Assembly (NCBI GenBank): GCA_026826555.1
Contig: JAKSZT010053881.1
Location: 9,919,485 to 9,983,484 of the forward strand
Length of the DNA stretch: 64,000 bases
Direction of reading: 5' to 3'
DNA from: Tolypeutes matacus
Taxonomy: Eukaryota; Chordata; Mammalia; Cingulata; Chlamyphoridae
Part shown: in pieces, positions 10,854 to 22,697 of the stretch
Numbering within the stretch: position 1 is the first letter of the stretch
Layout of the letters: each line of letters opens with the position of its first letter
The notes under the pieces: model-generated
Told to the model about the DNA's origin: nothing
What the model saw: the letters and a program-made list of their open reading frames with translations, nothing else
Databases searched by the model: none
Position numbers and translations under genes: made by a program

Positions 10854-12211
10854 GTTCATCTGTCCCTTCTATTTGAACCTATACTTGGTGCTGGAGTTGG
10901 TAGGTATACGTCTAAGAGACTTGAATCTTGGGGCTGTCCATGTGCCAGCTGGGCCCTGAGCCTCAGCAGATTTGCAACACCTACTCTCCAGTTCATTGGA
11001 CTCACCCAGGACAACTTAAAAGGAGGTGAGGATTGACAACCATCAATACCAAGGAAACAAAAGAGCCTACAACTGCAAGCAAGAGAGTCCCATCCATTTG
11101 CTATATGGGATCAAAGCCCCATCTCAATTAGAGGTGGAGTAGACATCAGCATCCCAGAATCCTCAGGTTTGGGAAGTGAACTATGGACTAGGGTGGACTT
11201 ACTGATATTTTACAATAGACTTGTTGTGATTCTAGCAATGGAAGAAATTACAGCATTGATGTGGAGGCAGTGGCCATTGGAGGCTCTGGGGACAGGGGGA
11301 GGGAAAGACAGGTGTAATGTGGGGGCTTTTTTGTGACTTGGGAATCATCCTGAATGGCACTGCAATGACAGATATATGCCATTATATATCTTCCCATAGC
11401 CTGCAGAATTGCGTGGGAGAGAGTGTGTATTAGTCAGCCAAAGGGGTGCTGATACAAAATACCAGAAATCTGTTGGTCTTTATAAAGGGTATTTATTTGG
11501 GGTAGAACCTTACAGTTACCAGGCCATAAGGCATAAGTTTCTTCCTTCACCAAAGTCTGTTGCCATGTGTTGGAGCAAGACAGCTGCTGACGTTTGCCAG
11601 GGTTCAGGCTTCTTCGGTTCCTCTCTTCCCAGGGCTGCATTTCTCTCCCAGCTCAGCACCTGTTTCCTCCATAAGGTCAGCTGTAGACTACTAGGCAAAC
11701 GGCTCATCTCTTCCCAGGGCCTTCTCTCCTTCCTCATGACCAAGCTCCTCTGTGTGCTTGCTTCCCCGGGCTCCAGCATTAAAACTCAGCATCAGAACTC
11801 CAACATCAAAACTCCAACTCAAAAACTCCAACTCTGTCCTTTGCCATGTCTTTTATCTTTGATTCCCCACCCACCAAGGGGCAGGGCTCAAACCCTTACT
11901 GACATGGCCCAATCAAAGCCCTAATTATAACTTAATCATGCCCAGATGAACAGACCAGTTTACAAGCATAATCCAATATCAAACTGCCACAGAGTGTAAA
12001 CTACAATGTGAACTGTGGTCCATGCTCAATGGCAATGCCCCAGGATGCATTTATCAATTGCAATGAAATTGCCACACTAATGAAGGATGTTGTTTATGTG
12101 GGAGGGTGTGGGAGGTGTGGGGAGTGGGGCATATGGGAATCCATATATTTTTTGTGTAACATTTGTGTAATCCAAGTATCTTTAAAAAAATAATAAAATA
12201 TATTTTTGTAA
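10854..12211 (+). mobile_element. Family A retroposon, copy 1
   Basis: This non-coding retroposon is inserted in L1 ORF2 with a 10-bp target duplication AAACCACCCA (10844-10853 and 12212-12221). It starts GTTCATCTGTCCCTTCTATT and ends in an A-rich tail with AATAAAATATATTTTTG. Minus the nested LTR it is about 790 bp. It is 5'-truncated relative to copy 2 at 34631-35883. Its 3' end carries an L1-like module (see findings). No open frame is conserved between copies. Confidence 0.8.
11426..11991 (-). mobile_element. Solo LTR, type 1, inside family A
   Basis: It has a perfect 5-bp duplication GAGTG (11421-11425 and 11992-11996) and TG...CA ends: TGTATTAGTCAGCCAAAGGG at the left and CAATATCAAACTGCCACA at the right. 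In its own orientation it starts TGTGGCAGTTTGATATTGG. It contains a poly(A) signal in the reverse strand near 11490. The open frame at 11409-11924 runs across the insertion boundary and is a shadow. Confidence 0.9.
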
Positions 12212-13129
12212 AAACCACCCAATTAAAAATGAGCAAAAGGTTTAAATAGACATTTCTCCAAAGAAGATATACAAATGTCCAAAAGCACATGAAAAGATGC
12301 TCAACATCATCAGCCATTAGAGAAATGCAAGTCAAAACCACAGTGAGATACCACTTCACACCTACTGAAATGGCTATTGTTGTGTGTTTTTTTTTTTTTT
12401 TTATGGAAAAGAATGTTGTCAAGGATGCAGAGAAATAGGAACCCTCATGCATTGTTGGTGGGAGTGTAAAATGGTGCAGCTGATGTGGAAGTAATCCATT
12501 GGTTCCTCAAAAAGTTAAACATAAATCTGCCATATGACCTGGCAATTTTACTTCTAGGTATATACGCAAAAGAACTAAAAGTAGAGACTCAAACAGATAT
12601 TTGTACACCAATATTCATAGCACCATAGCCAAAAGATGGAAACAACAAAAAATGTGGTTTATATATACAATGGAATATTATTCACCTGTAAAAAGGAATG
12701 ATGTTCTGATATAAGCTACAACATGAATGAACCTTGAAGATGTGTTGAATGAAATAAGCCAGACACAAAAAGACAAATATTGTATGATCTTAATTGAATA
12801 TGCATATTCATAAAGTCAGAAATTAGAATACAGGTTACAAGGACCAGAGGTGGGGGTGAAGAATGGGGAAAAATGCTCAATTGGTACAGAGTTTCTGTTT
12901 GGGGTGATGGAAAAGTTTTGGTAATAGACAGTGGTGATGGAAGCACATTGTGGATGTAATTAACCCTACTGAGTTGTATATTTGAAAGTGGTTTAAAAGG
13001 GAAATTTTATGTTGTATGTTATGTTACCACAGTAAAAACATATATATACACACACACAATGTTTAATCCCTATCATCTAAAATACTACTATAATCAAACC
13101 CTATAATACACAATGATACCTTTTCCTTC

Positions 13130-13312
13130 TTTTTTTTTTTAAAGATTTTATTTATTTATTCATTTACTCCCCCCTTGCTGCTTGTGCTCGCTGGGTCAGC
13201 TAACCACGCCGTGCGGGCGGGCTTGCCTTCACCAGGAGGCCCCGGGAACCGAACCCGGGGCCTCCCATATGGTAAACGGGAGCCCTACTGATTGAGCCAC
13301 AGCTGCTTCCCC
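13130..13312 (-). mobile_element. Monomeric DAS-SINE, young
   Basis: It is flanked by a 17-bp target duplication ATACCTTTTCCTTCTTT (the right copy at 13313-13329; the left copy begins at 13116). The B box GGTTCGGTTCC lies on the minus strand at 13245-13255. The body after the tRNA head holds a CpG-rich segment (GCCGTGCGGGCGGGC). It is a close relative of the copy at 49888-50085. Confidence 0.92.
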
Positions 13313-13329
13313 ATACCTTTTCCTTCTTT

Positions 13330-13640
13330 AACAACTAGTAATTAGAGTTAAAACTCATTTATTTGTTCATTTCTTTACACTTCCCACTACTCCATCATGG
13401 AACTCTCCACTGTAAATCTCTCATATATTCAAACACATGAGAAGTCTATCAATTACTTGAACATTCCTTTCCTTGTGTCTTTCTCCTCCAACTGGACTGT
13501 TAGCCTCTAGTTCTGCTGCACAGACATTATCTGCTACAGAGCTCCTTTATTATCCCTGGGGTTACTTTTACCTCTTTCTTGGGCTGATTCCCCTGGTTTC
13601 TTTGAATTTTTATGAACTTTAATTTATCCCTTTTTTTAGA
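13330..13640. other. Unassigned AT-rich DNA
   Basis: No repeat family is recognised. It lies between a DAS-SINE and the ORF2-like start of the minus-strand L1. Confidence 0.35.
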
Positions 13641-13839
13641 TTTGCATCTTTTGTGTCCTATTGACTGAATTCTTTCCTACCTCAAAGTTGTGAAAAGTTT
13701 CTGATTTTTCTTTGAGAAGTTTTATGTCCAGGATCCATACTGAGTTAATTTTTGTGTATGGTGGGAGTAAGTGTTGACATTCTCTATTTCCATATGGATA
13801 TCAAGCTGATCTAGTACTATTTCTTGAAAAGATTATCTG

Positions 13840-14519
13840 CTCGCTGACCTGATTTTGTGATAATCAGGGCAGGCTAAACATTTGCTCTATTAGAAACCAT
13901 GCATGTGTCCCCAGACCTAGTTTTTCTCCCTAGTTCTGGTTTTTAGAATGCTGGTGATAAACCAAGACTGATTTATTATATGACCATCCTGTATGGGAAA
14001 AGACTGTAACTTTGGGCATCTTTGGTCAACCTCAAGAGATATAGCAGGGGGACAGATGTGGCTCAGGTGGTTGGGTGACCATCTCCCATATGGAGGGACC
14101 TGTGTTTGATCCCTGGGACCTCCCAGTAAAAATGGAAAGAAAAATATGGAAGGCACATGGGCCACCAGGTCCCCGTGCACGGGTGAGCCGCCAGGCCCCG
14201 CAAGCCACACAGCAAGATGATGACGTAACAGGAGAGTGACACAAGGGAGAGCCAAGACGAGATGCATCGAAAAAACAGGAACTAAGGTGGCGCAGGTGGT
14301 AGGATGCCTCTCTCCCACATCAGATATTCCAAGGATAGAATCCCAGTGAAGACAAGAGGAGAAGTATGAGAAGAGAGGGACACAGAGAGTTGCCCAGTGA
14401 ATGGACACAGAAACAGCAAACTGGGGGGAGGGGGTAAAAATGGATAAAAGTAAATAAATAAATAAATCCTTTTTAAAAATGTAAAAATAAAATAAAAGAT
14501 CTAAATGCGAAAAAAAAAA
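13840..14519 (+). mobile_element. Family B composite retroposon, copy 1
   Basis: A 200-bp non-SINE leader (CTGATTTTGTGATAATCAGG-like, from about 13848) is followed by a complete DAS dimer (about 14047-14475) and a poly(A) end. The target duplication ATTATCTG is at 13832-13839 and 14520-14527, so leader plus SINE moved as one unit. The same leader precedes the DAS dimer in copy 2 at 20662. The long minus-strand open frame here is a shadow. Confidence 0.8.
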
Positions 14520-15459
14520 ATTATCTGTTCCCCCATTGAAGTAGCTTGGCCTCTTCGTAAAAAATCAATTCACCATATGTGTGTGGGTCTACATTTGGAC
14601 TCTGCTTTGTTCTATTAATCTATATAATTATCCTTATGCCAATACCAAAATGTCTTGACAATTGTAACTTTACAATAAGTCTTCAAATCAAATAGTGTAA
14701 GACATCCCTCCAACTTTGCTCTTCTTTGCAAAATTATTTTGGCTACTTTAGTTCTTTTGTATAGCATGTAAATTTTAGAATCAGTTTGGCTGTAAATGTA
14801 TTGAACTATAGATCAATTTAGGGAGATAGATAGATTAACAATATTGAGTCTTCCAATCCATGAATATAGTATATTTCTCAACTTTTTTAGGTCCTCTTTA
14901 TCTCAACAGTTTTTGTAATTTATAGTGTACAAGTCTTTCACATATCTTGTAAAGTTTCTCCCTTAAATATTTCCTGGGTTTGTAAATGCTACATAAATGG
15001 TGTGGTTTTTTAAATTTCATTTCCAATTGTTTATTGATAGTATAAAAAAAATTTTTTGTATATGGATAGTATACAAAACATTTTTATATATGGATCTTGT
15101 ACCTTGTGGCCCTGCTAAACTCAGGTATTAGTTGGGGGCTTTTTTGTAGTGTTTAGGATTTTTTAAATTAAGTAATTCTTTAGGATTTTCTATATACACA
15201 ATCATGTCATCTACAAATAAAGAACATTTTACTTCTTTGGCAATATGTATATTTTACCTTACTGCACTGGCTAGCACCTTCAGGACAATATTGAATATAC
15301 GTGATAAAAGCAGACATCTTCCCCTTGTTCCTAATCTCAGAGGGAAAGCCGTCAACCTTTCACTAATAAGTACCATTTTGGATTTAAGTTTTCCATAGAG
15401 TTCCTTTATCAGATCAGAGAAGTTCCCTAGTATTCATAGTCAACTGAGAGTTGTTTTTT

Positions 15460-15858
15460 GTTGTTGTTGTTGTTTTGTTTTTTTTATTTATCCCCACCAC
15501 CACCCTCATTGTTTGTGCTCATTGTCTGCTCTCTGTGTCCATTCACTGTGTGCTCTCTGTGTCTGGTCGTCTTCTCTTTAGGAGACACCACAAACCAAAC
15601 CTGGGACCTCACATGTGGGAGAGTGGCACTCAATCGCTTGAGCCACCTCTACTCCCTGCTTTGTTGTCTAATTGTTTTTCCTCTTTGTGTCTCCTTGTTG
15701 CATCATCTTGTTGTGTTATCTTGTTGCATCAGCTTGCCATGCCAGCCCATCATGCCAACTTGCTGTCTTGCTCATCTTCTCTAGGAGGCACTGGAAACCA
15801 AACCTGGGACCTCCCATGTGTAGGCAGGAGCTCAATCGCTTGAGCCACATCTGCTTCC
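15460..15858 (-). mobile_element. Dimeric DAS-SINE
   Basis: Two reverse tRNA-like heads end at about 15650 (GAGCCACCTCTACTCCC) and 15858 (GAGCCACATCTGCTTCCC). The left end is a TTG-rich or T-rich tail. The probable target repeat is TTGTTTTTT (about 15451 and 15865). It interrupts L1 number 1. Confidence 0.85.
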
Positions 15859-15966
15859 CTGTTATTGTTTTTTTAAAGCATGAATACGTGTTGAATTTTT
15901 CCCAAGGCTTACAAATGTTTTTATATATTTGTTCATATGTTTTTCCTCCTTATTTCTAATAATGTG

Positions 15967-16443
15967 TTGTGATGGTTTGAAGCTGTATGTACTCCCTGAA
16001 AAACATGTTCTTAAATTTAATCCATTCCTGTGGTTATAAACCCATTTTAAGTATGACCTTTTGATGAGGATACATCAATGAAGGTTTGTCCCACCTCATT
16101 CAGGATGGGTCTTAATTCTCATACTGAAGTCCTTTATAAACAGAATGAATACGGGGTGGGGGGAGGGGGGTGAGAGAGACAGAGAGAGAGAGACTGAAGC
16201 AAGAAGCTGAAATCAGCAAAACCTGGAGGAGAAAAGAGAGACCAGCAGATACTACCATGTGCCTTGCCATGTGACAGAGGAGCCAAGGATCACCAGTAGC
16301 TGGACTTTAGGAAGAAAGCATTGCCTTGATGATGCCTTGATTTGAACATTTTTCTCAGCCTCAAAACTGTAAGCTAATAAATTCCCATTGTTTAAGCCAA
16401 CTCACTTCATGGTATCTGCTTTAAGCAGCCTAGGAAACAAAGC
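15967..16443 (+). mobile_element. Solo LTR, type 2 (MaLR-like)
   Basis: It is flanked by ATGTG at 15962-15966 and 16444-16448. It opens with GATGGTTTGAAGCTGTATGT and closes with AAGCAGCCTAGGAAACAAAG. A TTTATAAACAGAATGAA segment and AATAAATTCCCATTGTTTAA are present. A GGGGTGGGGGG/GAGAGA tract at 16152-16190 is a local expansion not seen in the copy at 5405. Confidence 0.8.
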
Positions 16444-16832
16444 ATGTGGTAAATTAAACTGATTAATATTTAAATGTTAAATTAAGCTTATATTCCTTGG
16501 ATAAACCCCACTGGGCATATGTGTTTTCCTTTTGTTATATAGCTGAATTCAATTTGCTAATAGATTTTTAAGGATTCTATGTTCATTAGGGGTATTGCTC
16601 TATAGTTTTCTTTTCTTGTACTTTCTTTAGTTTTGAAATCAAAATAATATTGGCTTCAAAGTATTCTAAAAAAGAAGAGCAATGTGGGAGGAATCTCGCT
16701 GCCTGACCTTGAAACATATTACAAAGCTACAGTGGTCAAAACAGCACGGTACTGGCATAAAGATAGACATATCGATCAGTGGAATAGAATTGAGAATCCA
16801 GAAATAAACCCTCACCTACCAAGCCCACGCTG

Positions 16833-17264
16833 ATGGGAAAAAACAGTCTCTTCAACAAATGGTGTTGGGAGAACTGGATATCTATAACTAAAAGAATGAA
16901 AGAGGACCCCTATCTCACCCCCTATACAAGAATCAACTCAAAATGGATCAAAGATCTAAATATAAAAGCCAGGACCATAAAACTACTGGAAGAAAATGTA
17001 GGGAAACATCTTCAAGATGTAGTAGGTGGTGGTTTCTTGGACCTCACACCCAAAGCACGTGCAACAAAAGAAAAATTAGATAAATGGGACCTCCTCAAAA
17101 TTAAACACTTTTGCACCTCACAGGAATTTGTCAGAAGGCTGAAAAGGCAGCCAACTCAATGGGAAAAAATATTTGGAAATCACATATCTGATAAGGGTTT
17201 AATATCCAGGATATATAAAGAGATGGTACAACTCAACAATAAAAAGACAAATGACCCAATTTAA
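16833..17264 (+). pseudogene. L1 ORF2 C-terminal part, first segment
   Basis: A 143-codon open frame matches the region of L1 ORF2p downstream of the polymerase core, with motifs such as [11 protein letters not shown] and [13 protein letters not shown]. It is the inside of a longer protein: the first ATG is a methionine of the ancestral frame and not a true start, since the element is 5'-truncated. A stop follows DPI at 17262-17264. The ORF2 reading continues in another frame from about 17320. The normal product nicks target DNA and copies RNA, but this fragment lacks both catalytic domains. Confidence 0.8.
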
Positions 17265-17323
17265 AAATGGGCCAAAGACTTGAATAGACATTTCTCCGAA
17301 GAAATACAAATGGCAAAAAACAC

Positions 17324-17869
17324 ATGAAGAAATGCTCAACATCACTCATGATTAGGGAAATGCAAATCAAAACTACAATGAGATATCATTTCACACCTAT
17401 CAGAATGGCCACTACTAAAAAGACAGAGAACTACAAGTGTTGGAGAGGATGTGGAGAGATAGGAACACTTCTTCACTGCTGGTGGGAATGCAGGATGGTA
17501 CAACCACTATGGAGGACTGTTTGGCAGTTCCTAAAGAACTTGAATATAGACTTACCATGTGACCCTGCAATACCACTACTGGGTATATACCCAGAAGAAC
17601 TGAGAGCAGTGACACGAACAGACATCTGCACACTGATGTTCACAGCCACATTATTCACCATTGCCAAAAGTTGGAAACAACCCAGGTGTCCATCAACAGA
17701 CGAATGGATAAACAAACTGTGGTCTATTCACACGATGGAATTTTACGCAGCTGTAAGAAGAAATGAAGTCATAAAGCATATGGCAACATGGATGAACCTG
17801 GAGGGCATTATGTTGAGTGAAGCAAGACAGACACAAAAGGACAAATACTGTATGAATGCATTACTATGA
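17324..17869 (+). pseudogene. L1 ORF2 C-terminal Cys-rich domain
   Basis: A 181-codon frame covers the carboxy end of ORF2p. The zinc-knuckle-like motif C-x3-C-x7-H-x4-C sits at residues 39, 43, 51 and 56 ([18 protein letters not shown]). Downstream are conserved blocks LLGIYPEEL and [16 protein letters not shown], and the natural stop is at 17867-17869. It is offset in frame from the segment ending at 17264, so at least one frameshift and one stop separate them. With no endonuclease or reverse transcriptase it is a dead remnant. It is useful as a marker of the age of this L1 subfamily. Confidence 0.85.
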
Positions 17870-20591
17870 ACCAAATATATTGTGTAATATATTGTTTGAT
17901 TCACACACACAAAAAAAAATTTACATGTATCCATTACATTTAATTGAGAATGTATATATTTATTCTTCTGTGTTTACTTTTTAATTGCTTGTTTTCACTT
18001 ATTAAATGTACAAAATAAAGTTAAAAAAATAATAATATTGGCTTCATTAAAAAGTTGGGAACTTTTTTTCTGAAAGTTATGCATGTCTGAATAATTAGTA
18101 TTATTTTTTCCTTAAATATCTGATAGATCATCAGTGATGCCATCTGGTCCTGGTAGTTTTCTTTGTAAGAAAGTTTCTAATGATGAATTTAATTCCTTTC
18201 ATTGATTTAGGGATATTCGGGGATATTTCTATTTCTTGTTGAAACAGTTTCAGAAATTTGTATCTTTCAAGGAATTTGTCCATTTCATCTAAGTTGTCAC
18301 ATGTATTGGCATAAAGTTATTTATAATATTTTCTTGTTATCCTTTTATTTAAGGTAGGATCTTAGTGTTTTCTCTCTTACCTTGATTCTGATCATTTGTG
18401 TCTTCCTTTTTCTCTTTCAGGTTATCTAGATCTTATCCACATTATTGAGTTCTTTGAAACAGATTTTTTGTTTCAGTGATTTTCTCTATTTTCCTGGTTG
18501 TTTTCTTTTTAAATTTTTTAAATTAGAGAAGTTGTAGCTTTACAGGAAAATGTAAAAAATGCAGTGTTCCTACATACTCCCCTATCATTGACATTTTGCA
18601 TTAGTGTGATACCAACGTTACAAATGATGAGCAAATATTAAAATTGTACTATTAACTACAGTCCATAGTTTACATTATATGTATTTTCCCATATACAATC
18701 CTATTATTAACATCTTGTATTGATGTTGTACAGTTGTTATAATTCATGAAAGAACATTCTTATACTTGTACTATTAACTATAGTCCATCGTCTACAATAG
18801 GGGTCACTGTGTTATACAGCCCTATGTTTTATCTTATAATTTTCATTCTAGTAACATATATGACCTAAAATTTCTCCTTTTAACCACATTCACTTATATA
18901 ATTCAGTGCTGTTAAATACACTCACAATAATGTGCTATTATAACCACCATCCATTTCCAAAATTTTACAATCAACCTAAATAGAAATTCTGTAAAAATTA
19001 AGCATTAGCTTCACATTCTTTATCCCCAATCCCCTGGTGACCTATATTCCAGATTCTAACTCTATGTGTTTGCTTATTACAATTACTTCATATCTGTGAG
19101 ATCATAAAATATTTTCTTTTTGTGTCTGGCTTATTTCACTCAGCATAATGTCCTCAAGATTCATTCATGTTGTCACATGCATCAGGACTTCATTCCTTTT
19201 TACGAATGAATACTATTCCATTGTATGTATATACCACATTTTGTTTATCCATTCCTCAGCTAATGGACACTTAGGTTACTTCCATCTTTTGGCAATTGTG
19301 AATAATGCTGCTGTGAACATTGTTGTGCAAATATCTGTTCCAGTCCCTGCTTTCAATTCTTCTGAGTATATACCTAGTCGCAGGATTGCCAGGTCATATA
19401 GTAATCCTATACTTAGCTTTTTGAGGACTGCCAAACTGCTTTCCACAGTAGCTGCACCATTTTACATTCCCACCAGCAAAGAATGAGTGTTCCTATTTTT
19501 CCACACTTGTAGTTTTCTCTTTTTTTAATAGTGGCCATTCTAGTGGGGGTAAAATATCTCAATGTGGTTTTGATTTGCATTTCCCTAATAGCCAGTGATG
19601 TTGATCATCTTTTCATGTGCTTTTTAGCCATTTGTATGTCCTCTTTGGAGAAATGTCTATCCAAGTCTTTTGCCCATTTTTAAATTGTGTTTTGTCTTTT
19701 TATTGTTGAGTTGTAGGATTTCTTTACATTTTCTGGATATTAAGCCCTTATCAGATATGTGGTTTCCAAATATTTCCTCCGATCAGGTAAGTTGTCTTTT
19801 CACTTTCATGACAATATCCTTTGATGTACCAAAGTTTTTTATTTTGATGAGGTCCCATCTTTTCTTTCATTGCTTGTGCTTTGGGTGTAAAATCTAAGAA
19901 ACCATGGTCTAACAGAAGATCCTGAAAATGCTTCCCTACATTTTCTTCTCAGAGTTTTATAGTCCTGGTTCTTATATTTAGGTCTTTGATCCATTTTGAA
20001 TTAATTTTTATATGGTGTGAGATAGGATTCCTCTTTCATTCTTTAGCATATGGATATCCAGTACTTCCAGAACCATTAATTGAAGAGACTATTGTTTCCC
20101 AATTGAATGGACTTACCAGACTTGTCAAAAGTAAATTGGCCATAGGTTTGAAGGTCTATTTCTGAACTCTCAATTTGATATCCTCGTGCCAGTCCCATAT
20201 TGTTTTGACCACTGTAGCTTTGTAATAAGCTTTGAAGACAGGAAGTGTGAGTCCTCCAACTTCATTCTTTTTTTCAAAATGTTTTTGGCTATTCAGGGCC
20301 CCTTGCTCTTTCATATGAATTTGATGATTGGATTTTCCATTTCCACAAAGTAGGCTGGTGGAATTTTTATTGGCATTGCATTGAATCCATTTTGGGTAAA
20401 AGTGGCATCTTAACAATATTTAGTCTTCCAATCCATGAACACAGAATTGCCTTCCATTTATTTAGGTCTTCTTTGATTTCTTTTAACAATGTTTTGTAGA
20501 TTTTTGTGTACAAGTCTTTTACATCCTTGGTTAAATTTATTCCTATGTATTTGATTCTTTTAGTTGCTCTTATAAGTGGAATTTTTTTCTT

Positions 20592-21888
20592 TTTTTAATT
20601 AATTTTTATTTTTATTTTAAAAGAAGCTTTATATTACATAAATGTTACATTAAAAAATATAATGCGAATATTCTCACTGTCCTGATTTTGTGATACTCAG
20701 GGTAAGCTAAACATTCGCTGTATTAGAAAACTTGGATGTGTCCCGAGACCTAGTTTTTCTCCCTCGGTCTGCTTTTTAGAATGCTGGTGATAAACCAAGC
20801 CTGATTTATTATATGACCATCCTGTATGTGAAATGACTGTAACTTTAGTATCTTTGGTCAACCTTAAGAGATATAGCAGGGGGACAGATGTGGCTCAAAT
20901 AGTTGGGCATTCATCTCCCATATGGAGGGAGCTGGGTTCGATCCCTGGGACCTCCCAGTAAAAAGAAAAAAAAGAGAAACATAGAAGGCGTGCGGGCCTC
21001 CCAGCCCCATGTGCCTGTGCACCGTCGCGCCGTCAGGCCTGGCAAGCAGGTGAGCCCCCCAGGCCCCACACACAGGCCCACCGTCCGGACCCACGTATGA
21101 GTGTGCTGCCAGGCCCCACGAGCCACGCAACAAGATGATGACATAACAGGAGAGTGACACAAGGGAGAGCCAAAATGAGATGCGCCGAAAAACCAGGAAC
21201 TAAGGCGGCACAGGCAGTAGGACACCTCCCTCCCAAATCGGAGGTTCTGAGTCTCGAATCCCAGTGAAGATAGGAGGAGAAGGATGAGAAGAGAGGGCAG
21301 GACATGGACACAGAGAGTTGCCCAGTGAAAGGACACAAAAACAGCAAAAATGGGAGAGGGGGGGTTGTAAAAATGGATAAAAGTAAATAAATAAATTAAT
21401 CCTTAAAAAAAAAACGTATGGGGGAGTAAGATACAGACTATAGTTAGTAGTAATACTTTGATGATGCTCTTTCATAATTTGTTAACAAATGTTTCACAAC
21501 AATGCAAAGTATTTGTGGTGGGGTGATGTATGGGAGCCCTGTATAATGTTATGAATGTTTGTTTTTGTAAGTTCACAATGTTTATAAACACTTATTGTTT
21601 ATGTATGTTCATGTATGAATGATATACTTCAATAAATTGTTTTTAAAATGAAATATATATAGGGGATTCCCTTATACCCTACCCTCTCCACCTCCCACAC
21701 TTTTCCCCATTAGCAACATCTTTCATTAGTGTGGTACATTTGTTACAATTGATGAACACATGTTGAAACTTTGCTACTAACCATAGTCTATAGTTTACAT
21801 TATGGTTTACACTTTGCACCGCACAATTCTGTAGGTTTTGACAAAATGTAAATGACCAGTATCCGTCTTTGCAATGTCATGCAAAACA
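20592..21888 (-). mobile_element. Family A retroposon, copy 3 (truncated)
   Basis: It has a perfect 14-bp target duplication GGAATTTTTTTCTT (20578-20591 and 21889-21902) inside L1 number 2. Only the 3' about 300 bp of family A is present, split into 20592-20661 and 21651-21888 by family B copy 2. Matching text includes ATTACATAAATGTTACAT and TTAGTGTGGTACATTTGTTA, as in copy 2 at 34690-34790. Confidence 0.85.
20662..21650 (+). mobile_element. Family B composite retroposon, copy 2
   Basis: It has the same leader as copy 1 (from about 20682), then the DAS dimer (about 20880-21405). Unlike copy 1 it runs on for about 240 bp past the SINE tail to a second end with CTTCAATAAATTGTTTTT. That extra tail includes the L1-like module (21435-21560). 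A weak target repeat AAATATA (20655-20661 and 21651-21657) flanks it. The first DAS monomer linker is longer than in copy 1 and is CpG-rich (20985-21120). Confidence 0.75.
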
Positions 21889-22289
21889 GGAATTTTTTTC
21901 TTGATTTCCTCTTCAGACTACTCATTACTAGTGTATAGAAACACTACTGATTTTTATATGTTCATCTTGTACTCCACTACTTTGCTGAATTCATTTATTA
22001 ACTCTAGTAACTTTGTTGTTTTTTGGGACTTTCTATACATAGAATCATGTCATCTGTAAAGAGTGAAAGCTTTACTTCTCCTTTTCCAATTTTAATGCTT
22101 TTTATTTCTTTTTCTTGCCTAAATGCTCTGGCTGGAATTTCAAGTACAATGTTGAAAAACAGTGGTGACTATGGACATCCTGTCTTGTTCCATATCTTAG
22201 AGGGAAAGCTTTCAGTCTTTCACCCATACAGCATGATGTTGGCTATGGTTTTTCATATACTCCCTTTATGGTGTCAAAGAAATTTCCTT

Positions 22290-22697
22290 ATTTTTTTCTT
22301 TTTTAAAGATTTACTTTATTTATTTATTCCTCCCCCCCTTCGTTGTTTGCACTCACTGTCTGCTCTGTGTGTCTGTTCATTGTATGCTCTCTGTGTCTGC
22401 TCATCTTCTTTTAAGGAGGCACCGGGAATCGAACCCAGGACCTCCCATATGGGAGGAAGGTGCCCAGTCACTTAAGCCACATCCGCTCCCTGCTTGTTGT
22501 GTCTCTCATTGGGTTTCCTCATTGTATCTCCTTGTTGCATCATCTCCTTGCATCATCTTTTTGCATCAGTTCACCATGCCAGCCCATCACATCAGCTCAG
22601 TGTCTTGCTCATCTTCTTTAGGAGGCACCAGGAACCAAACCCAGTACCTCCTATGTGGTAGGTGGGTGCCCAACTGTTTGAGCCACATCTGCTTCCC
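22290..22697 (-). mobile_element. Dimeric DAS-SINE
   Basis: It has a perfect 13-bp target duplication AAGAAATTTCCTT (22277-22289 and 22698-22710). Reverse tRNA-like heads end near 22490 and 22697. It is inserted in L1 number 2. Confidence 0.92.

Larger units (their letters stand above)
7822..13063 (+). pseudogene. L1 ORF2 and 3' UTR, broken
   Basis: This is a plus-strand L1 that starts between the endonuclease and reverse transcriptase regions. The fragment at 8975-9226 still reads through the polymerase motif FVDD (codons at 9137-9148), the YXDD-type metal-binding box of L1 reverse transcriptase. Stops and frameshifts elsewhere rule out activity. It is cut by a trimeric DAS-SINE (9693-10299) and by family A copy 1 (10854-12211). 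It resumes at 12212 with the ORF2 3' end and closes with a 3' UTR near 12950-13063 (GTAATTAACCCTACTGAGTT, then GTTACCACAGTAAAAAC). Confidence 0.85.
16659..18030 (+). mobile_element. Younger 5'-truncated L1
   Basis: It has a 16-bp target duplication AATAATATTGGCTTCA (16643-16658 and 18031-18046) inside minus-strand L1 number 1. It carries the last about 1.2 kb of ORF2 and a short 3' UTR of about 160 bp ending in an AATAAAGTTAAAAAAAT tail. It is the best-preserved L1 coding sequence in the window. Confidence 0.92.

Noticed and set aside
13917..14408. 163-codon minus-strand open frame
   Set aside because: It spans family B and its SINE in antisense. No domain, and the same antisense text recurs at 20911-21347.
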